Source: Gordionus sp. m RMFG-2023 (Eukaryota > Nematomorpha > Gordioida > Chordodea > Parachordodidae). From it: a stretch of DNA of 64,000 bases. Where the stretch lies: assembly GCF_954871325.1 (NCBI RefSeq), contig NC_088776.1, positions 35,202,508 through 35,266,507 of the forward strand, written 5' to 3'. The position numbers were made by a program, and so were the translations under genes. Shown one piece after another: positions 1-14,600 of the stretch (position 1 is its first letter; each line of letters opens with the position of its first letter). The notes beneath the pieces were generated by a model. That model saw only the letters and a program-made list of their open reading frames with translations, did no database searches and was not told the DNA's origin.

Positions 1-124
1 CTTTAAAAACTAGCCTCATCTTAAATTCTCATACAATATAAGTAGAATATTTTTTTTATTGAAAATACTAATAGTATGTGTATAAAATATTGACTAGAAA
101 ATAATTTTAAAAACAAGTTTTTTT

Positions 125-1007
125 TTAACTTCTTATCAAATACAATATTATACAATTTTTTTTATTAAATACTATAATTATAATGTGATTATTAATTTTC
201 GTGGGAATGTTGCCAATTTTTTCAAGAATTTCGTTTGTCGTTGGAACCAAATATCTGTGAATATTTAACAGAGCTAACCCATTTAGCCGAGATTCGGAAG
301 TAGTACTTCGTAAATATGTTTTCAACCTTCTCAAGTTGGAAAAAGTCTTTTCATTCGTACATGTTGTAATAGGCAAACATGCAAGAATATAAAACAACTT
401 CATAATATTAGGAAATTGAGCCAAGGTTTCTTTACACCGATTGAGCGCATCAATAGCATGCTCAAAAATAGCTAAACATAGTAAATATTTATAGCACAAT
501 TTGAATTCACTAAAATTTTGCTAAATATTTAATTTTACCATCTTTGGGTAATAAAACTTGAAGATTGCTAAAGACTTGTTTTTTTTATCTAAAACCCGTA
601 CTTTTTATTTGCGATATAAAAGTATTTAAGAATGGGATGAAAATGGATATTTTATAATATTCTTCAGTTGATGAGCCAATATTTATTTTACATCTCAATA
701 ATTGCCTAGGTGCTAGACAAGGTTTAATTAGCGTTATATCATAAAATTTAGCCTTCGATTCAAGGTCTAGATAAATATTATGAAAATATTCATCTACATT
801 CAATCTTAGTGTATCTACCTGTTCATATATATTTTCCACCAAATCAATAACCTGAACCACGTCTAAATTTGGTTTTTGTAAATTTATACAAAGTAGTGAG
901 CTATAGAAAACTAATTTATTGATGCAACTAGCAGCAATGATAAATTCTGATTGATCAATTGAATTCAATAATGATATCGATTCTGACGACACATTACTTT
1001 TTTTCAT
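125..1007 (-). mobile_element. hAT transposase remnant, ZMYM1/TTF-type, C-terminal half
   Basis: Two - strand open stretches (125-499 and 585-1007) carry the C-terminal half of a hAT transposase of the ZMYM1-like type. The diagnostic part is a TNEKTFSNLRRLKTYLRST block followed by SRLNGLALLNIHR, which is the hAT dimerisation region. The upstream stretch resembles the middle of the same proteins. There is a frame break between the two stretches, and no N-terminus, zinc finger or inverted ends can be assigned, so this is a dead fragment. Related copies lie at 19440-20570, 46725-47960 and 55440-56720. Confidence 0.75.
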
Positions 1008-1015
1008 GCTCAGCC

Positions 1016-1135
1016 CAATGACATATAATATACCTAGACTGACGATTCATTCATTAAAAGTGTACATCGATACAAATCAGCTGGGGACGCCATTTTGGCA
1101 ACCTATAAAGTAATTATTCTCATGTAAAAAGCTGC
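1016..1135. repeat. Truncated arm of the CAATGACATATAATA hAT-type MITE
   Basis: This stretch begins CAATGACATATAATA and continues with ctagactgacgattcattc. It matches the arms of the complete palindromic element at 48191-48527, most closely its right arm in reverse complement. The opposite end was not found to the right, so this is a one-ended copy. Confidence 0.65.
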
Positions 1136-1626
1136 TATATATTTTCTAATTTTTTGGAATTAAAAAAACAAATATATATTATCCTAATTTTATGATTAAG
1201 ATTGATGTTATTTGTAAATATGTTATTTTAAAAAGATTTTTCAATATTTGAAGATATTTGCCACTCATATTTTCCAAGTATATTAATAATTTATGATTGA
1301 TATTTGATAATGGTTTGTTTTTCATTTATGTAAGAAGACTATGAGCTTTTGTTGTGCAATATCTTGCATTCAAAATCTCTGTTATACAAAATGGAAGTAA
1401 AAATGAAAAATATTTAAAAAATTATAGATAATTATTAATAATTAAAATATTATTAAAAATACTTATTAATTCTAACTCACTATAATTTTGAATTCAATAA
1501 AATAATTATATATAATAATAAAATAAATTACCGTTTGATTTCAATCTCTTTGACTAAAAAATTTTCCATTTTATTAATATTTTTGAATAATATGTTGGAA
1601 AATTGATATTCAAATATTTGTAAAAT

Positions 1627-1745
1627 TTTGATTGGGGGTGGGGGGGGGGGGCAAATTTTTTATTAGCTTAAAATGATATTTATGAAAACAATCAAATTTC
1701 CGATGAGGGAGGGGGAATCCCCCCCCCCCAATGGTTACGCACCTG
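1627..1745. repeat. Dispersed repeat with paired G and C runs
   Basis: A poly-G run near 1635-1650 and a poly-C run near 1711-1721 flank about 60 bp. Part of this (tattagcttaaaatgatatt) recurs beside another G run near 59165-59195. It ends in a ttacgcacctg motif that resembles the ends of the other G-run repeats in this window. No coding content is seen. Confidence 0.45.
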
Positions 1746-1848
1746 ATTATACACAAATATTTAATATTTAGAAGGGAAGTGATAGTGATAGTGATGTTAA
1801 AATTTAGGAGATATTTTGTAAGGAAATAGGTAGATATTTTCCGTTTTC

Positions 1849-2513
1849 CCCTCTTCTCTTCTCTTCTCTTCTCTTCTCTTCTCTTCTCTTCTCTTCTCTT
1901 CTCTTCTCTTCTCTTCTCTTCTCTTCTCTTCTCTTCTCTTCTCTTCTCTTCTCTTCTCTTCTCTTCTCTTCTCTTCTCTTCTCTTCTCTTCTCTTTCTTC
2001 TTTTCTTTTCTTTTTCTTTTCTTTTCTTTTCTTTTCTTTTCTTTTCTTTTCTTTTCTTTTCTTTTCTTTTCTTTTCTTTTCTTTTCTTTTCTTTTCTTTT
2101 CTTTTCTTTTCTTTTCTTTTCTTTTCTTTTCTTTTTCTTTTCTTTTTCTTTTCTTTTCTTTTCTTTTCTTTTTCTTTTCTTTTCTTTTCTTTTCTTTTCT
2201 TTTCTTTTCTTTTCTTTTCTTTTCTTTTCTTTTCTTTTCTTTTCTTTTTCTTTTCTTTTCTTTTCTTTTCTTTTCTTTTCTTTTTTCTTTTTCTTTTCTT
2301 TTCTTTTCTTTTCTTTTCTTTTCTTTTCTTTTCTTTTCTTTTCTTTTTCTTTTCTTTTCTTTTCTTTTTCTTTTCTTTTCTTTTCTTTTTCTTTTCTTTT
2401 CTTTTCTTTTTCTTTTCTTTTTCTTTTTCTTTTCTTTTTCTTTTCTTTTCTTTTCTTTTCTTTTCTTTTTCTTTTCTTTTCTTTTCTTTTTCTTCTCTTT
2501 TGCTTATCTTTGT
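1849..2513. repeat. Pyrimidine microsatellite, (CTTCT)n then (CTTTT)n
   Basis: About 140 bp of a CTTCT pentamer is followed by about 520 bp of CTTTT with occasional six-base units. The + strand is essentially pure pyrimidine over about 660 bp. Its complement is open as Lys/Arg/Glu codons over 1804-2520, which follows from the repeat and is not a gene. A further 160 bp of T/C-rich sequence follows. Confidence 0.97.
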
Positions 2514-2750
2514 TTTCCATTTTCCCTCTCCCTCCTATACCTTTTTTTCCCTTTGTTTTTCTTTTCTTTCCCTATTCCTTATCCTTTCCTTACTCGTTTT
2601 TTTCTTTTTATTTTGCTTTTATTTTTGGTTTACGTTTCCTATTCCTTTATCCCATATCCTTTTTCCTTCCACATCTCCTTCTAGCTTAGAAGCGTGTTTT
2701 TATAATACGTATATAGTGCTCAGCCAAACCATTTGATTTTGAGCTATAAG

Positions 2751-5071
2751 TAGACATGTGCGCCGACAGTAGCATTATCGGCGGCGGCGTTTCTTTTTTA
2801 AAAATGATCGGCTGGTGGCGGCGAATCGATTTAGACGCCGCCACTAACTCAATTTTTTTAAAATTTAAATTATAAATTCATTGAAAGCATTTATAAAATA
2901 AAATTTATGCTTTATTATGTTTATAACTAAAATTTAATGATTTTATTAAGTTAAAATTATCATATATAATGTTTAGATTTATAGGACATAATAATGATAT
3001 TTTAGAGTTCAGAGTGAGCCCAGCTATGGAAAATACACGCTCGCTGGGTATGCTCGTAGCTGGAACACACAGGACCTTTCTATCTAATATTGAAAGTTTA
3101 GGAAGATCCAATGTTCTTATCTTCCAAAAATCTAAGAAATTTTTTATCTCTAAATTATAAGGCGAAAATAATGAATATATCTCTTTTCTAAACTAGTTAA
3201 ATAGTCTTACTGTTTCAGATTATTATTATGAATAGATGAATGTTTCGTAGCCAATGCAAGATAATCGAATTTCGAAGCAACTTCCGTCGTTTCACATTCG
3301 GTTAATTCGTCCGTGTAAGGTCATAGAGAGGTAGCGTGTTGACATAAAAATTGCACTGGAGTAATATTTTTTTCCTTTTGAATATTCATTTACTATGTTT
3401 ATAGATTGAAAATGAGGATCCAAAAGTGTTCCTATAACCTAAATAAAAATATACAATAAAGAGAAATATAAAAAAAATAATTTATGTATTTTAAAATACT
3501 ACCTGAAGATCGGTTATTGGATCTATGATCAAATTTAGTAAGCATATTTTGTTTAAGGGATGCATGGGAGGATTTTCATATTCTTTTACAGTTAAATAAT
3601 ATTTAATTTCACTACGAAATAATAAGGACAAATTTATAGTAACTCCTTTTTGGATGTATAAAAATTCAATAGTTTTTTTGAAGGTTCTAAGAAAATTTAA
3701 AAGTTCATGCACCAAGTCCCAATCGGAGTTAAATAATTTGAGATCCGGTTTCTCTATTCTATTTAATAGAATATTTATAGGATTTTTGTTATTGCCAGTC
3801 ACACTTTCCAGCATTATTAAAATACTATGCCAACATGTAGGCACATTTAATTTTAAGGTTTTTTCTCATATGATTTTTGATATTCACTATCATCATCAAA
3901 CCCAAAACAATCTTCATAAAAAAAATCATTATCATCCAAATCTAAAATATCCGATGTAAATGATATCGATTCAAAACATTTTCTATTTTCGATATCGTTT
4001 ATATTTTCAAAATTCGTTGTGTTGAATCTTAAGGCAAATGTAATTTCTCCCACTTTTTTAATGAGACGTTCTATTTTATTAACTTTTTTTTATTCCATCG
4101 ACTGTCACTAGTCCATGCCCCAAACATAAATGATGGTCATATTCTCCTAGACGAATACTTTTCTTTACATTGGGTCCTGCATCCGTAACCTTGAATTTTC
4201 TTGGACCCTAAATCAAATTCATTTTCAACTTTTTCTATCTCTGAAAGAATAGTTTCAGCCGTATGTTTTTAAGTGACAGGATGTGTCGCCAATCTATTAA
4301 ATACAATATTAAAATTATTATCTATTTCGTGAAATGTAAAGGTAATATAATTTCGCCGTCTATATTTGTCGGTCCGCATATCAAAAGTTATAGCACAAAA
4401 TTTAGGACCTATATTAATTTGTTGACGTATGTATGCTTTCATTGATAAATACACATCATCTAATCCACTCCTGCTAGGTGTTGTTATATCTGGTAAATCT
4501 TTGGTATCTGAAATAATGCCATATTTCTACATAATAAAAAGTTAATGTTAAATATATTATGCCATAAAATTTTAAATGTGGGATGAGATTAGTTTTATTT
4601 AAATATTCTATTATAAAATAATTAAATATTTTAACAGTTAAAATAAAATCTAAGATTAAAATAATAAAATATATAATAATATCAATTACTTTTCTGTTTT
4701 ACTAATGTCATTGGTTTTACTATCCTAATCTTATCTTATCTAGCACGTTGGTCCCAGACCTGCCCAAAGTGAGCCAGCGTATATTATATGGATTGTTACA
4801 AATCAAATTTATAGTAAATAATATTTATTTATTTTAAAAAATAAAATCACATTTTAATAATTCAAAAAATATTTAATATTTTTTTCTTCTAGTTACAGTT
4901 CATAAATAATATATAAAATAAATATTATTTTTAATAATAAAAAATATGCATGCCGCCACGCTGCCGAATTTTTACATCGGCGGTGGCGTGTTGAGCGCCA
5001 ACACTTTTTTGGCGGCGGCGTCGGCGTGGTTAAAAATCACCAGCGGCGGCGCATTTGACCGGCCATGATTA
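2751..5071 (-). mobile_element. hAT element remnant with GC-rich subterminal repeats
   Basis: Both ends are dense in GGCGGCGGCG-type repeats in an otherwise AT-rich window (2755-2850 and 4955-5065, inverted). The - strand between them holds transposase pieces. At 4454-4269 are an AYIRQQINIGPKFCAITFDM block and the words YRRRNYITFTFHEID, 3844-3491 is a middle piece, and 3111-2905 is the C-terminus with VPATSIPSERVFSIAG. This is the BED-finger hAT type. Several frames are needed, so it is dead. No 8-bp target duplication could be recognised. Related GC-rich ends recur at 54653-54736 and 57678-57800. Confidence 0.75.
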
Positions 5072-5527
5072 ATTATTTGTATTCGTATAAAGAAATATAC
5101 CTTGATAGCTTATGGAAATATATTCGTTCAAAACTATTGAATGCGAATATTTAATTATGTTTTTGAGTAGGCCTAATTATAATATGTCTGTAAAAAAAAT
5201 TAATTTTATAAACAATTGGTGTAAGTAATAAAATAAAAGATATCAAAATATTTCCGAAACAATTAATTGTTAAATTTTTTATCATAATAGTAAAATTATT
5301 CTTTTTAATATTTGTTAAAACTCCCCTAATATTAAAAGCTTAACTCATTCATTCATAGGTATATTCATATGGAAATCGAGTGAACATTTTTGACATATAT
5401 TATATACCAAATTTTTGTCTATATAATGCTTATGCTTATAATTTTAATGTATATTATATTATGTTACCATAAATTTATTAATTATTTATCAATAGGACTA
5501 TAATTGATTATTAAATCAAGGTTTGGT

Positions 5528-5630
5528 ATGGGACAATATGCTTCAGAACCAATGGTTCATAAGGATTCGGAAATTTATGAAAATAAAAAATTAATGGTTG
5601 GTGCTTCCTCAATGCAAGGATGGAGAATAA
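5528..5630 (+). CDS. PP2C exon 1 (start, myristoylation site, first Arg)
   Basis: Encodes residues 1-34, starting MGQYASEPM and ending SSMQGWRI, the conserved SxMQGWR motif that opens the PP2C fold. The phosphate-binding Arg is residue 33, as in human PPM1A. The donor is ATA-A|GTAAAA, phase 1. The start is chosen because Met-Gly plus the family-typical spacing to MQGWR fits other PP2Cs. Confidence 0.9.
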
Positions 5631-8600
5631 GTAAAAAAACGTTTTTAAGTTTAAAAAATATTTATAGATGCTGATGCACAAACAGTATATTTAAAAGTAA
5701 AATCTTTAATGAGAAAAGGGGCTTCTTCAATGAAAAAATATTTGTATATAAAATTGAGTTCATATCTATATGTAAATAATTTTATTAAGATATCATGTAT
5801 ACATTTTAATAGACCCAAGCAAACTGGGAAGCAGGTGGGAAAGCCACTTCTGACATTAAAATTAAACTATTTAAAGAACTGCCAAATTTTATTTTTTTTG
5901 CTTTTAAAAATTACTTGTAATTTAAAAAATATATTAAAAATACATAAATTATGCTTAATTTTATTCAATCATTTATTACAAATTATTTATAATTCGCCAT
6001 AAAATATTCCATAATTCATATTATAAATGGTTTATGTATAAACCTGATTTTAAAAATGTCAAACAGTTCATTATTTTATGATATCCTTTAATACATAGGA
6101 AAATTATGTGGTTTAGGACTGCTAGATTATTTTTCCTAGGATGCCAATAGTTTTAGCATGGCACCCTGTTTAAGAGCCAGTAAATTTATTTTCACCCTGG
6201 GCCAACAAAAATCTTAACAGGACAGTGTTTTACTTATATATTTCAAGTTATGTCTTGATTTTATAATGAAAATTGGATAGTATACCAGAGGATTCCCATT
6301 TAATTATTAGGAAAAAAAAAGAAAGATAGGAAAAGAGTGTGTTTTATTAATTGTCCTATTTAGTTTTTTAAAATTTTTCCTTAAATTCTTTATATCTTTG
6401 ATATACCTTTAATTATAATTTCTTTCTATTTTTAATAATATTTCAAAATAAAATGAATAAAATTTAAAAATAATTATATGTTACTAACACATCACAATAA
6501 ATGTTTTCTAGAAACAAACATAAATTTTTTATATCCTTATTCAAAAAATATATGGCTTCCTCTTAAAAAGTATATAGGCACCAGTGTTGTTTAACACACT
6601 AATTTTTTCTGTAGGAGTAGCTTTAGCTAGCTACTTATAAAAATTAATAGCTATAGCAGTACATTTGCCACTAATTTAAAAATTAGCAAAGAGCACAATT
6701 TTATTTAATAAATACACATAAAAATTATAAAAATAAATTTATGATTAATTCTAAAATCATAATCTTTTTATTTAATTTTGAAATTTAAATTTATATTTAA
6801 AAATCTATAATATAAATTTAGTTATCAAAATCATTTAAAATGTAGATGATAGAGATTGATATTGAAGATAATTTTGGCATAGATCATATTGATAAAGTAA
6901 TTTACAAAATATTATAATCACGATAAATTAATATTGAGTATAAATTTCATTGTAATGCTGGAAAGTTTTATCATCAAATTTGACTAGTAGCTTCAGTGAG
7001 GAAACATTTAAAAGTAATATATAAAACAATTTTAATATCAATGTGTAGCCCAATCCTTAATCTTTAAATTTAAATCAAAGCTGTATCTTTAATAGTTTTT
7101 GAGCTAGATGAGTTTATGTGCAAGTTGATTTAGCCCAGTACAAACATCACTTGTTTCAACTGGCCATAAGATGTTATTCAAGAATTATATTATAAATTTA
7201 AAATTATAATAATTAATACTATCATTTCATTTTATCATCAGACTCATCTATTTATTGATAATATTAATTATTATCTGGATGTTAAACATGTATAAATTAA
7301 CCACCCATCTATTTAAATATTTATAAATTTTATTAAAACATGCTAAAAAACTTATTTTAATCCTTCCAGGTGACCTAGAAAGTTGTCAAACATGACCATC
7401 CACTTATCCACTACATAATTTCTATTCTTCTATTACTACTATAATTTTAGGATCCTAGCCAGATCAAAAACACTACCTACTATAGATGATTTTTTTGAAA
7501 TAAATAATACTATTGAAAATCCCTAAATGCATTTTTTTAAATTTAAAAATACTAAAATGAATATTTTTGATGATTTTTATTATATAAAAATATATATTAA
7601 ATTTAATACTGCATTTTCTGCTAGTGTTGAACCATTATTTAGTCATAGCTTATTATCTTCGCTCTAGACTTTGGGATGACAGTATGGAAATGTTATTATT
7701 ATTGAGATGTAACAAAAAATAAATAAATAATATATATTTTAAATTTTAGTCATATTTTTTATTTGTAGAAATAGAGATACTTAAAAAATATTTTAAAAAA
7801 ATTAGTAGCGTAAAGCATACTATAGCGCGCTACTTTTTTTTGTAAAATAGTGGAGGAAATTAGGCTTGATGCTAGTGTTTGCAACGGTCCGGTCCGGTCC
7901 GGTCCGGTCTTTTTTTTCTAAAATGGGACCGGACCGATGGACCGTTAAGTCAAATGAGACCGGACCGTGGGACCGTCGGTCCGGTCCGGTCCAGGCGGTC
8001 CGGTCCCACCTAAAAAAATTTTTTTTTATAAAGCTACAAAAGTTTTATTCTGCATTTAAATTTATTAAAAATGAATAGTTAAATTACCCTATTAATATTT
8101 CAATTATATCATCAATTCATTTTTATTATATTATACACAAATGCCTAATCAAAGAAGAATATAAAAAGTAAACTATGAATATTGAATTTAATGAAACGGA
8201 AGAATATAAAAAGTAAACGATGAATTAGATATTATATAGTGTTAGGCATTAAATAATCATATTTTATATGTTCATGTACATACACATTAACTATAAAGCA
8301 ATTTATAGTAAACTTTTATATTCTTTAATCGGTCTTCGGTCGGACCGGACCGGACCGTGGGACCGTGTTGTTGGACGGGACCGTCCCATAGGACCGAAAA
8401 GTCTAATAAGACCGGACTGGACCGGACCGGACCGTCGGTCCGACCATTCGGACCGGACCGTTGCAAACACTACTTGATGCGATCACTTGTCAATACCAAA
8501 GTAGGAAAAATAAAGGCATGCCAAAATTTTTATAAGGTTAAGCTCGGCGTGCTTTGATACACTCCACTCCCTTCTCAGCGACGCTACTGATTTATTTTTT

Positions 8601-11600
8601 GATATATTAGATATGCTATTTATATAGATCCAAATAAATGAATATTTATCTTTCAATTTTTAAAATTATATATAATTTAGGTCTTCAAATTAGAGGCTTG
8701 CAAAGCCTTGCCCGACCCTCTTTAACCCATTAAGAATTTTTGCATAAGTTGCCCAGTCCTTTAAATTTGTTGCCCGGCTTAATATACTCTTGCAAAAAGT
8801 CCACCCTGGTCCGTTAAAATTTTTTTGTACCTTCAGGCCATCACATATATTTGCTCAAAATTAAAAAAATATCAAATTTTAATCCCCGTACTGGCCTATT
8901 AAAATTTTACGAATAATCAAAGATTTGGGAGGCCCAGTTTGATACTATGTATAAATATCCTTCCCATTTCAAAATAATTTTATGCGCGAATTTCCTAACC
9001 GAGTCTTATAATTTTTTAAAATTTTCCCGATCCACACTTCAAACTCTAACCATTCATAAATTATTTTTAATTTTCCCAGTTTAAGTATTAAAATTTACAT
9101 AATATTAGGGCTGCGCCGATATTAAATATCAGATCGGATCAATAAAATTAGCGTTATTATTTAAAAAGATTTAAAATAAATTAAACTTTGGGTGTTCCTT
9201 TCTATTTTTATAAAAAAACTTAAAATATTATAAATCTATTTAAAAAAATAAATAAACTTTAAGGGGTGTTGTGCATTTGCATTGTTTAAAAAAAAAATTA
9301 GGAACACTTAAAGTTTTATTTATTCGAAATCTTTTTAAATAATAACGCCAATTTTTTTATTTAAACTTTAAATAAATATGGTATCTGAATTATGGAAATA
9401 TTTTACAAAAGACAAAGATAATTTTGCAAAATGCGTTATCTGCGGAAATCTAATTTGAGAAAAATTTATTTAATACTACCAATATCCGTAAACTTTTTTT
9501 AATTATTAGATATAAAAAAATTAAATTAAATGCATAATTCGATTTTTTTGCATAAAAAATATTGATTTCTTAATTAAATTTGGTTCAAAGGGGGGTGGTG
9601 AAAAATCAATATAAATATCGGATCGGTTTTGAACCAATATAGGATCGGATCGGTGTAAAATATGTGGATCGACACAGCCCTACATAATATACAATGTAAA
9701 CTCGTTTATAATAATCCCTCGCTTTTAGCATTTTAAATATTTCATACCCACCTAAAAATTTAATGAATTTATATAAATGAAATATTGAATATACTCATAA
9801 TTTTCTTTACCATTAGATATGGAGGATTATAAAACTTGCTTAATGTCGATTCCGGAAGACCCTGGGACCTCTTTTTTTGGAGTGTTTGATGGTCATGGGG
9901 GTAAAAATACATATGGATATATATTATTATGCAAATTTTACGCGAAAGGGATAAGTCATGTTCATATAATAATCATGGATGCGAATCCTTAAAAAAAATG
10001 GTTCGAATCCGTGTTCAGAATAAAAAATGTTTAAGGGTTTTTGAAGTAGTACCGTTTCATTATTAATAAAATAAGTAAAAAATTTTCATTTATTTATTTT
10101 ACTCCATAGTAAACAGGATTTTATGTTGTAGAACGACTATATTTAGTCGACTAAAAATGGCTCAGGTCGAGTTTTTGGTCGAAAAATCGACTCCGACCCC
10201 TAGTTATCTAATTAGTAGAAACAAATAATGATCATTCTGGATACTTTTCTATGTATTCACCTTTTTAAAATCGTACTTAAAACAAAATATGGAATTACGT
10301 AAATGCTCCATGGCGTAAACTGTCATTGCAAACAACCTTGTCGATTTCGTTTTTTTCTTTGATTTTATTTAATACTTCATCTAATAAAGTATATTTTATA
10401 TATATTGAAATTAAATCCAGTGCTTTGAATAATGAAAGACAGCGTGCATGTGAGATCACTGCATTATTTACAAATTAATAAGATTTTTATGAAAGAACCT
10501 ATAATTAAAGATCTGCAAAGACTGACCCGTTAAAAATTTTTGCATAATACTAGGTAGTTAAATGTAATATTTTTTACACCAATTAGTTTAATTTATTTGA
10601 ACTATGACTCGTGATTATGTATTCATCTTGACCTTACTTTTTTATTTAAAAATATTTTATAGGACCTGCTTGATACACAAAATAAATTTAAATTCACTTT
10701 TCAAAAAGAGTATAGATATTAGTCTTGGCTAGATTCAATAATTTTTCTATCAAGGGGATTGACTGGTTAATTTCTTATTAAAGGTTTGATGAACCGTTAA
10801 CATAGTTTAATTTAAAAATCTGGTCATATATCGGTTTTATATAAATCATAAATCTTAAGAAACGAATGGGCAGACAAAAAATTATCTCTAAAATCGGATA
10901 TTCATAGTAAATGTTTTAAAAGTGCATTTCTGATATACCAATTAAGATCTAACGGGATTATTAAAGCCTTAAATGAACCAATCTGCCCATTTAAATTTGG
11001 ACCCGGGTATAACCCTCTCCGATAATTAGATTTAGTGGACAAAAATTTTTAAATTTTTCTGGGATTATGCACTGACTGCCAAAAACAGTTTCGGTGCAGA
11101 GCTTTTTATGTAAAATGTAATATAAAACAAATCATATATTTAGAACTTATATAATACAATCTCATTTGATTGTTTATAAAGTTTTTCTTTTTTTTATATC
11201 ACAAAATCATCACGTCATACTTAATTATTTTTTTTTAAAAATTAGACCTTGGCTTTTTACTTTCAAAGTCCTGTTACATGTTAAATAAAGAGAGCTATTT
11301 ATAAAAAAAATTATTTTATAAAATAATTTAAAAAGTTAAATATTTTTATATAAATTAATTTGTCTATAAATTTTGTTCTTTTTATAACCGCGATGTCAAA
11401 TTGTTGCCAAAATGAGTTTTGACATATTTTAAGTTTTAATTCTATCTTAGATGGATAGATATCAAAATTTCAAAAATTATAGATATTTGATCAGAATAAT
11501 TTGGAACAAAAAATACCTTTTTTGGATTGATTTTATATAATTGGTTTTTCATATTATAATATATATATAATATTATATTATATACACTTTTTGGGGGAAT

Positions 11601-14600
11601 TATTTAAAAAAATATAAGATAATAAAAATATTATGTTTAAATATCGATTATTAATTGAAATATAATTTTTTCTACTTATAAATTATTAACATACTGGTAT
11701 AATTGTAAAATTCTAAAATTTTATATCAATAAATTATTAATTAGCACAAAACAAAAAGCATGAAAAATATTAAAATGATTGGCTGATAAAGTATAATAAA
11801 CCGAAACTAATTATTATGTAACTTTAAATGAGTTATTAATAAATAATAGAGATGTGCCAGATTAGATCGGGCCGATATTTCACCTTTTTTAAAATATCGG
11901 TTATCGGCCGATATTATAAAACAATAAAATGGCGTCTTAATTTAAAAAATATTTAATTCAAATTTCATAATATATATTACTTATTATAATAAGTGATTTA
12001 TCGATAAAAAGATTTCATAAATTTTTGATTCATGAATATAAACTATAACTGATCATTATAATATAAAATGGCTTATGTTATGGTATAGTTAAATTATCGA
12101 TGTTAAGCTATTATAAAGTATATGAGATGCTTAGATGTATGTAATGATTCAAATCGCTCCATTCGAGTCAATTTTTAAAAACGGCTATCTCAATATCTTA
12201 GCCAGAAAAATATTGCCTAAGCCTCGAGATTTCGCTAATAGATGGCTGAACTTTTGTGCCAACTATGAGAAAAATCTTTAGGCTTGCGTAATATTTTTCT
12301 GGATAAAATACCGAGTTAGTTGTTTTTAAAAATTGGCTCAAATATAGCATATTTGCAACACTAGATGTATGCATTAAAAATTAAAACGATCAGTAAATTT
12401 ATAGATTTCAAAATCAGATATAATATCGAATTGGTAATCGGCCGATACCAATTTAACATAGCTAATATCGGATTGGCGTCCAAAAGTTGGTATCGGTACA
12501 CCCCTAATAAATAAATAAAATTAATAAAAGAAACTGAGAAGAACTTTAAAAAATGGTAAAGCAGAATTTAAAAATTAAAACTTAATAAAAAGAATAAAAT
12601 AATCATATATTTTTTATATTACAAAAATATTATAGAATTATTATATTATTATGTTTAGGTAATAGGACTGCCGAGTATTCTTCACATCACCTGGTGCAAA
12701 AAATCGTAGAACGTTCTGAATATGGTAAACTTAAACTTAATCTAATTTATCGATACTTAAAAGAAAAAAATAGTGCACTAAAATAATAAGCTATACTTAT
12801 CCAGGGCTGGGGGGGAATGCACCAGGGGTACCGTTTAAATTTTTTTTAGCATGCCCCCCCCCACACAAATTTTTTTGTATCTTCCCGTTAATAAGGTTTT
12901 CCTTATTCTACGGTTTTGAGTTCGATCTCACAAATCTTGTAATTTACAGAATGAAGTAAATAGGGCTGTGTCGATCCACATATTTTCCAATCCGATATTG
13001 CTTCAAAACCGATCCGATATTTATACTGATTTTTCACCACCCACCATTGAACCAAATGTAATTAAGAAATCAATATATTTTATGCAAAAAATCGAATTAT
13101 GTATTTAATTTTTTTATTTCTACAATTAAGACTAATTAAAAAAAATATATTTAATAAATATCCATCTTATGTTGGTATGAATTATAAAATTGTAATATTT
13201 TATATATTAAAATTATAATATATTAGATTTTTTAAAATAAATATGAGAGCCTCTAGTCTGGCAATAAGCTTTACGATATGGACTAATATCCCCTGCCGTA
13301 CTGAATGCAGACTCAGATGATTCCGCAGATAATGCATTTTGCAAAATTATCTTTGCCTTTTGTAAAATATTTCCATATATTTAAATAAATTCTTTTATTT
13401 AAAGTATAAATAATAAAATTGGCGTTATTATTTAAAAAGATTTAAAGTAAATAAAACTTTTGGTGTTTTTTTCTATTTTTATAAAAAAAACTTTTAAAAT
13501 ACTATAAATCTATTTAAAAGAATAAATAAAATTTAAGGGGTGTTGTGCATTTGCATTGTTTAAAATAAAATTATTTAGAAAATATTATTAATGTAAAATA
13601 AATATACATAAAATAACAAAAAAAGAAAAGTAAAAAGATCGGATCTGTTTTTACAGATATTGGCTCGATCCGATATTTTTGGGAAACGCTAAATATCGGT
13701 GCCGATCCGATATTTAAGATCGGCACAGTTCTAGAAGTAAATATTAATAAAATGGGAAATCATATTCCCTAAACAGGTATATAATGTAATCAAATGTTAA
13801 TTATGCTGTTATACTTATGATTTAGAATAAGGATAAAATTTACAGTATATTTGGCTTGGGTTAAAATATATTCCCATATTCTTTGTTTGTAGTTTACATT
13901 AATAAGAATTAAATTTACTTTTATAAAGTAAATGTAAACGAAATTTTATTATACAAGTGAATATCTTAATATAGATTTATATATTGCTGCAAATACTTTA
14001 TATCATCAATTTCCTTAAGTTTTAGGACCATTCATGTGAAATCGATCACGATTCGGCCTACTCCTTTTAAAATTGTTAAAAAAAATGTGAAAGCCATTTA
14101 TTTTAACTCTCTAGCACAGTTCCAAAGATATATGGTGCCTCAAAGGGCAAAAATAGCTACTTTCAAATCTGTAAAATTTATAATGCTTATATCTCAAAAA
14201 CTTTATATAGTAAAAAATATAATATATATTGTACTTAAAAAAATCTCTAAAGGCCTATTAAATGAAAAGATATTTGGCACCAATTGAGCCCTTAACTTTC
14301 GGTTTACTTATATTGTTCTACCTGTGTTTCTGAGCAATAAGGGGAGTTGGTTTATCATATTTAAAATAATAAATATACTTCTTATAATTGTTTATTATTC
14401 ATTTTTATTAATGATAACCATTGATTGTCATAAATACATGTTATATATTCATTTTTTTTAATATATTGAATTCACATTAATATTCGAATGAAATGTTATA
14501 TTTAATATTTGCGATTCTGTTAAATTTTAATAAATTTACCTTAAATTTTATCTTTAGAAATTGGAAAAAAATATGAAATTTTTGAGTTCCTGGTATTGTA

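Noticed and set aside
1804-2520. 238-residue Lys/Arg/Glu open frame
   Set aside because: Purely the complement of the pyrimidine microsatellite; no promoter, no non-repeat coding sequence.
2500-2736. 78-residue + strand frame of Phe/Ser/Leu
   Set aside because: Continuation of T/C-rich low-complexity DNA.
9960-10020. A second tRNA-derived SINE
   Set aside because: Only the B-box string is present; no A box at the right distance.
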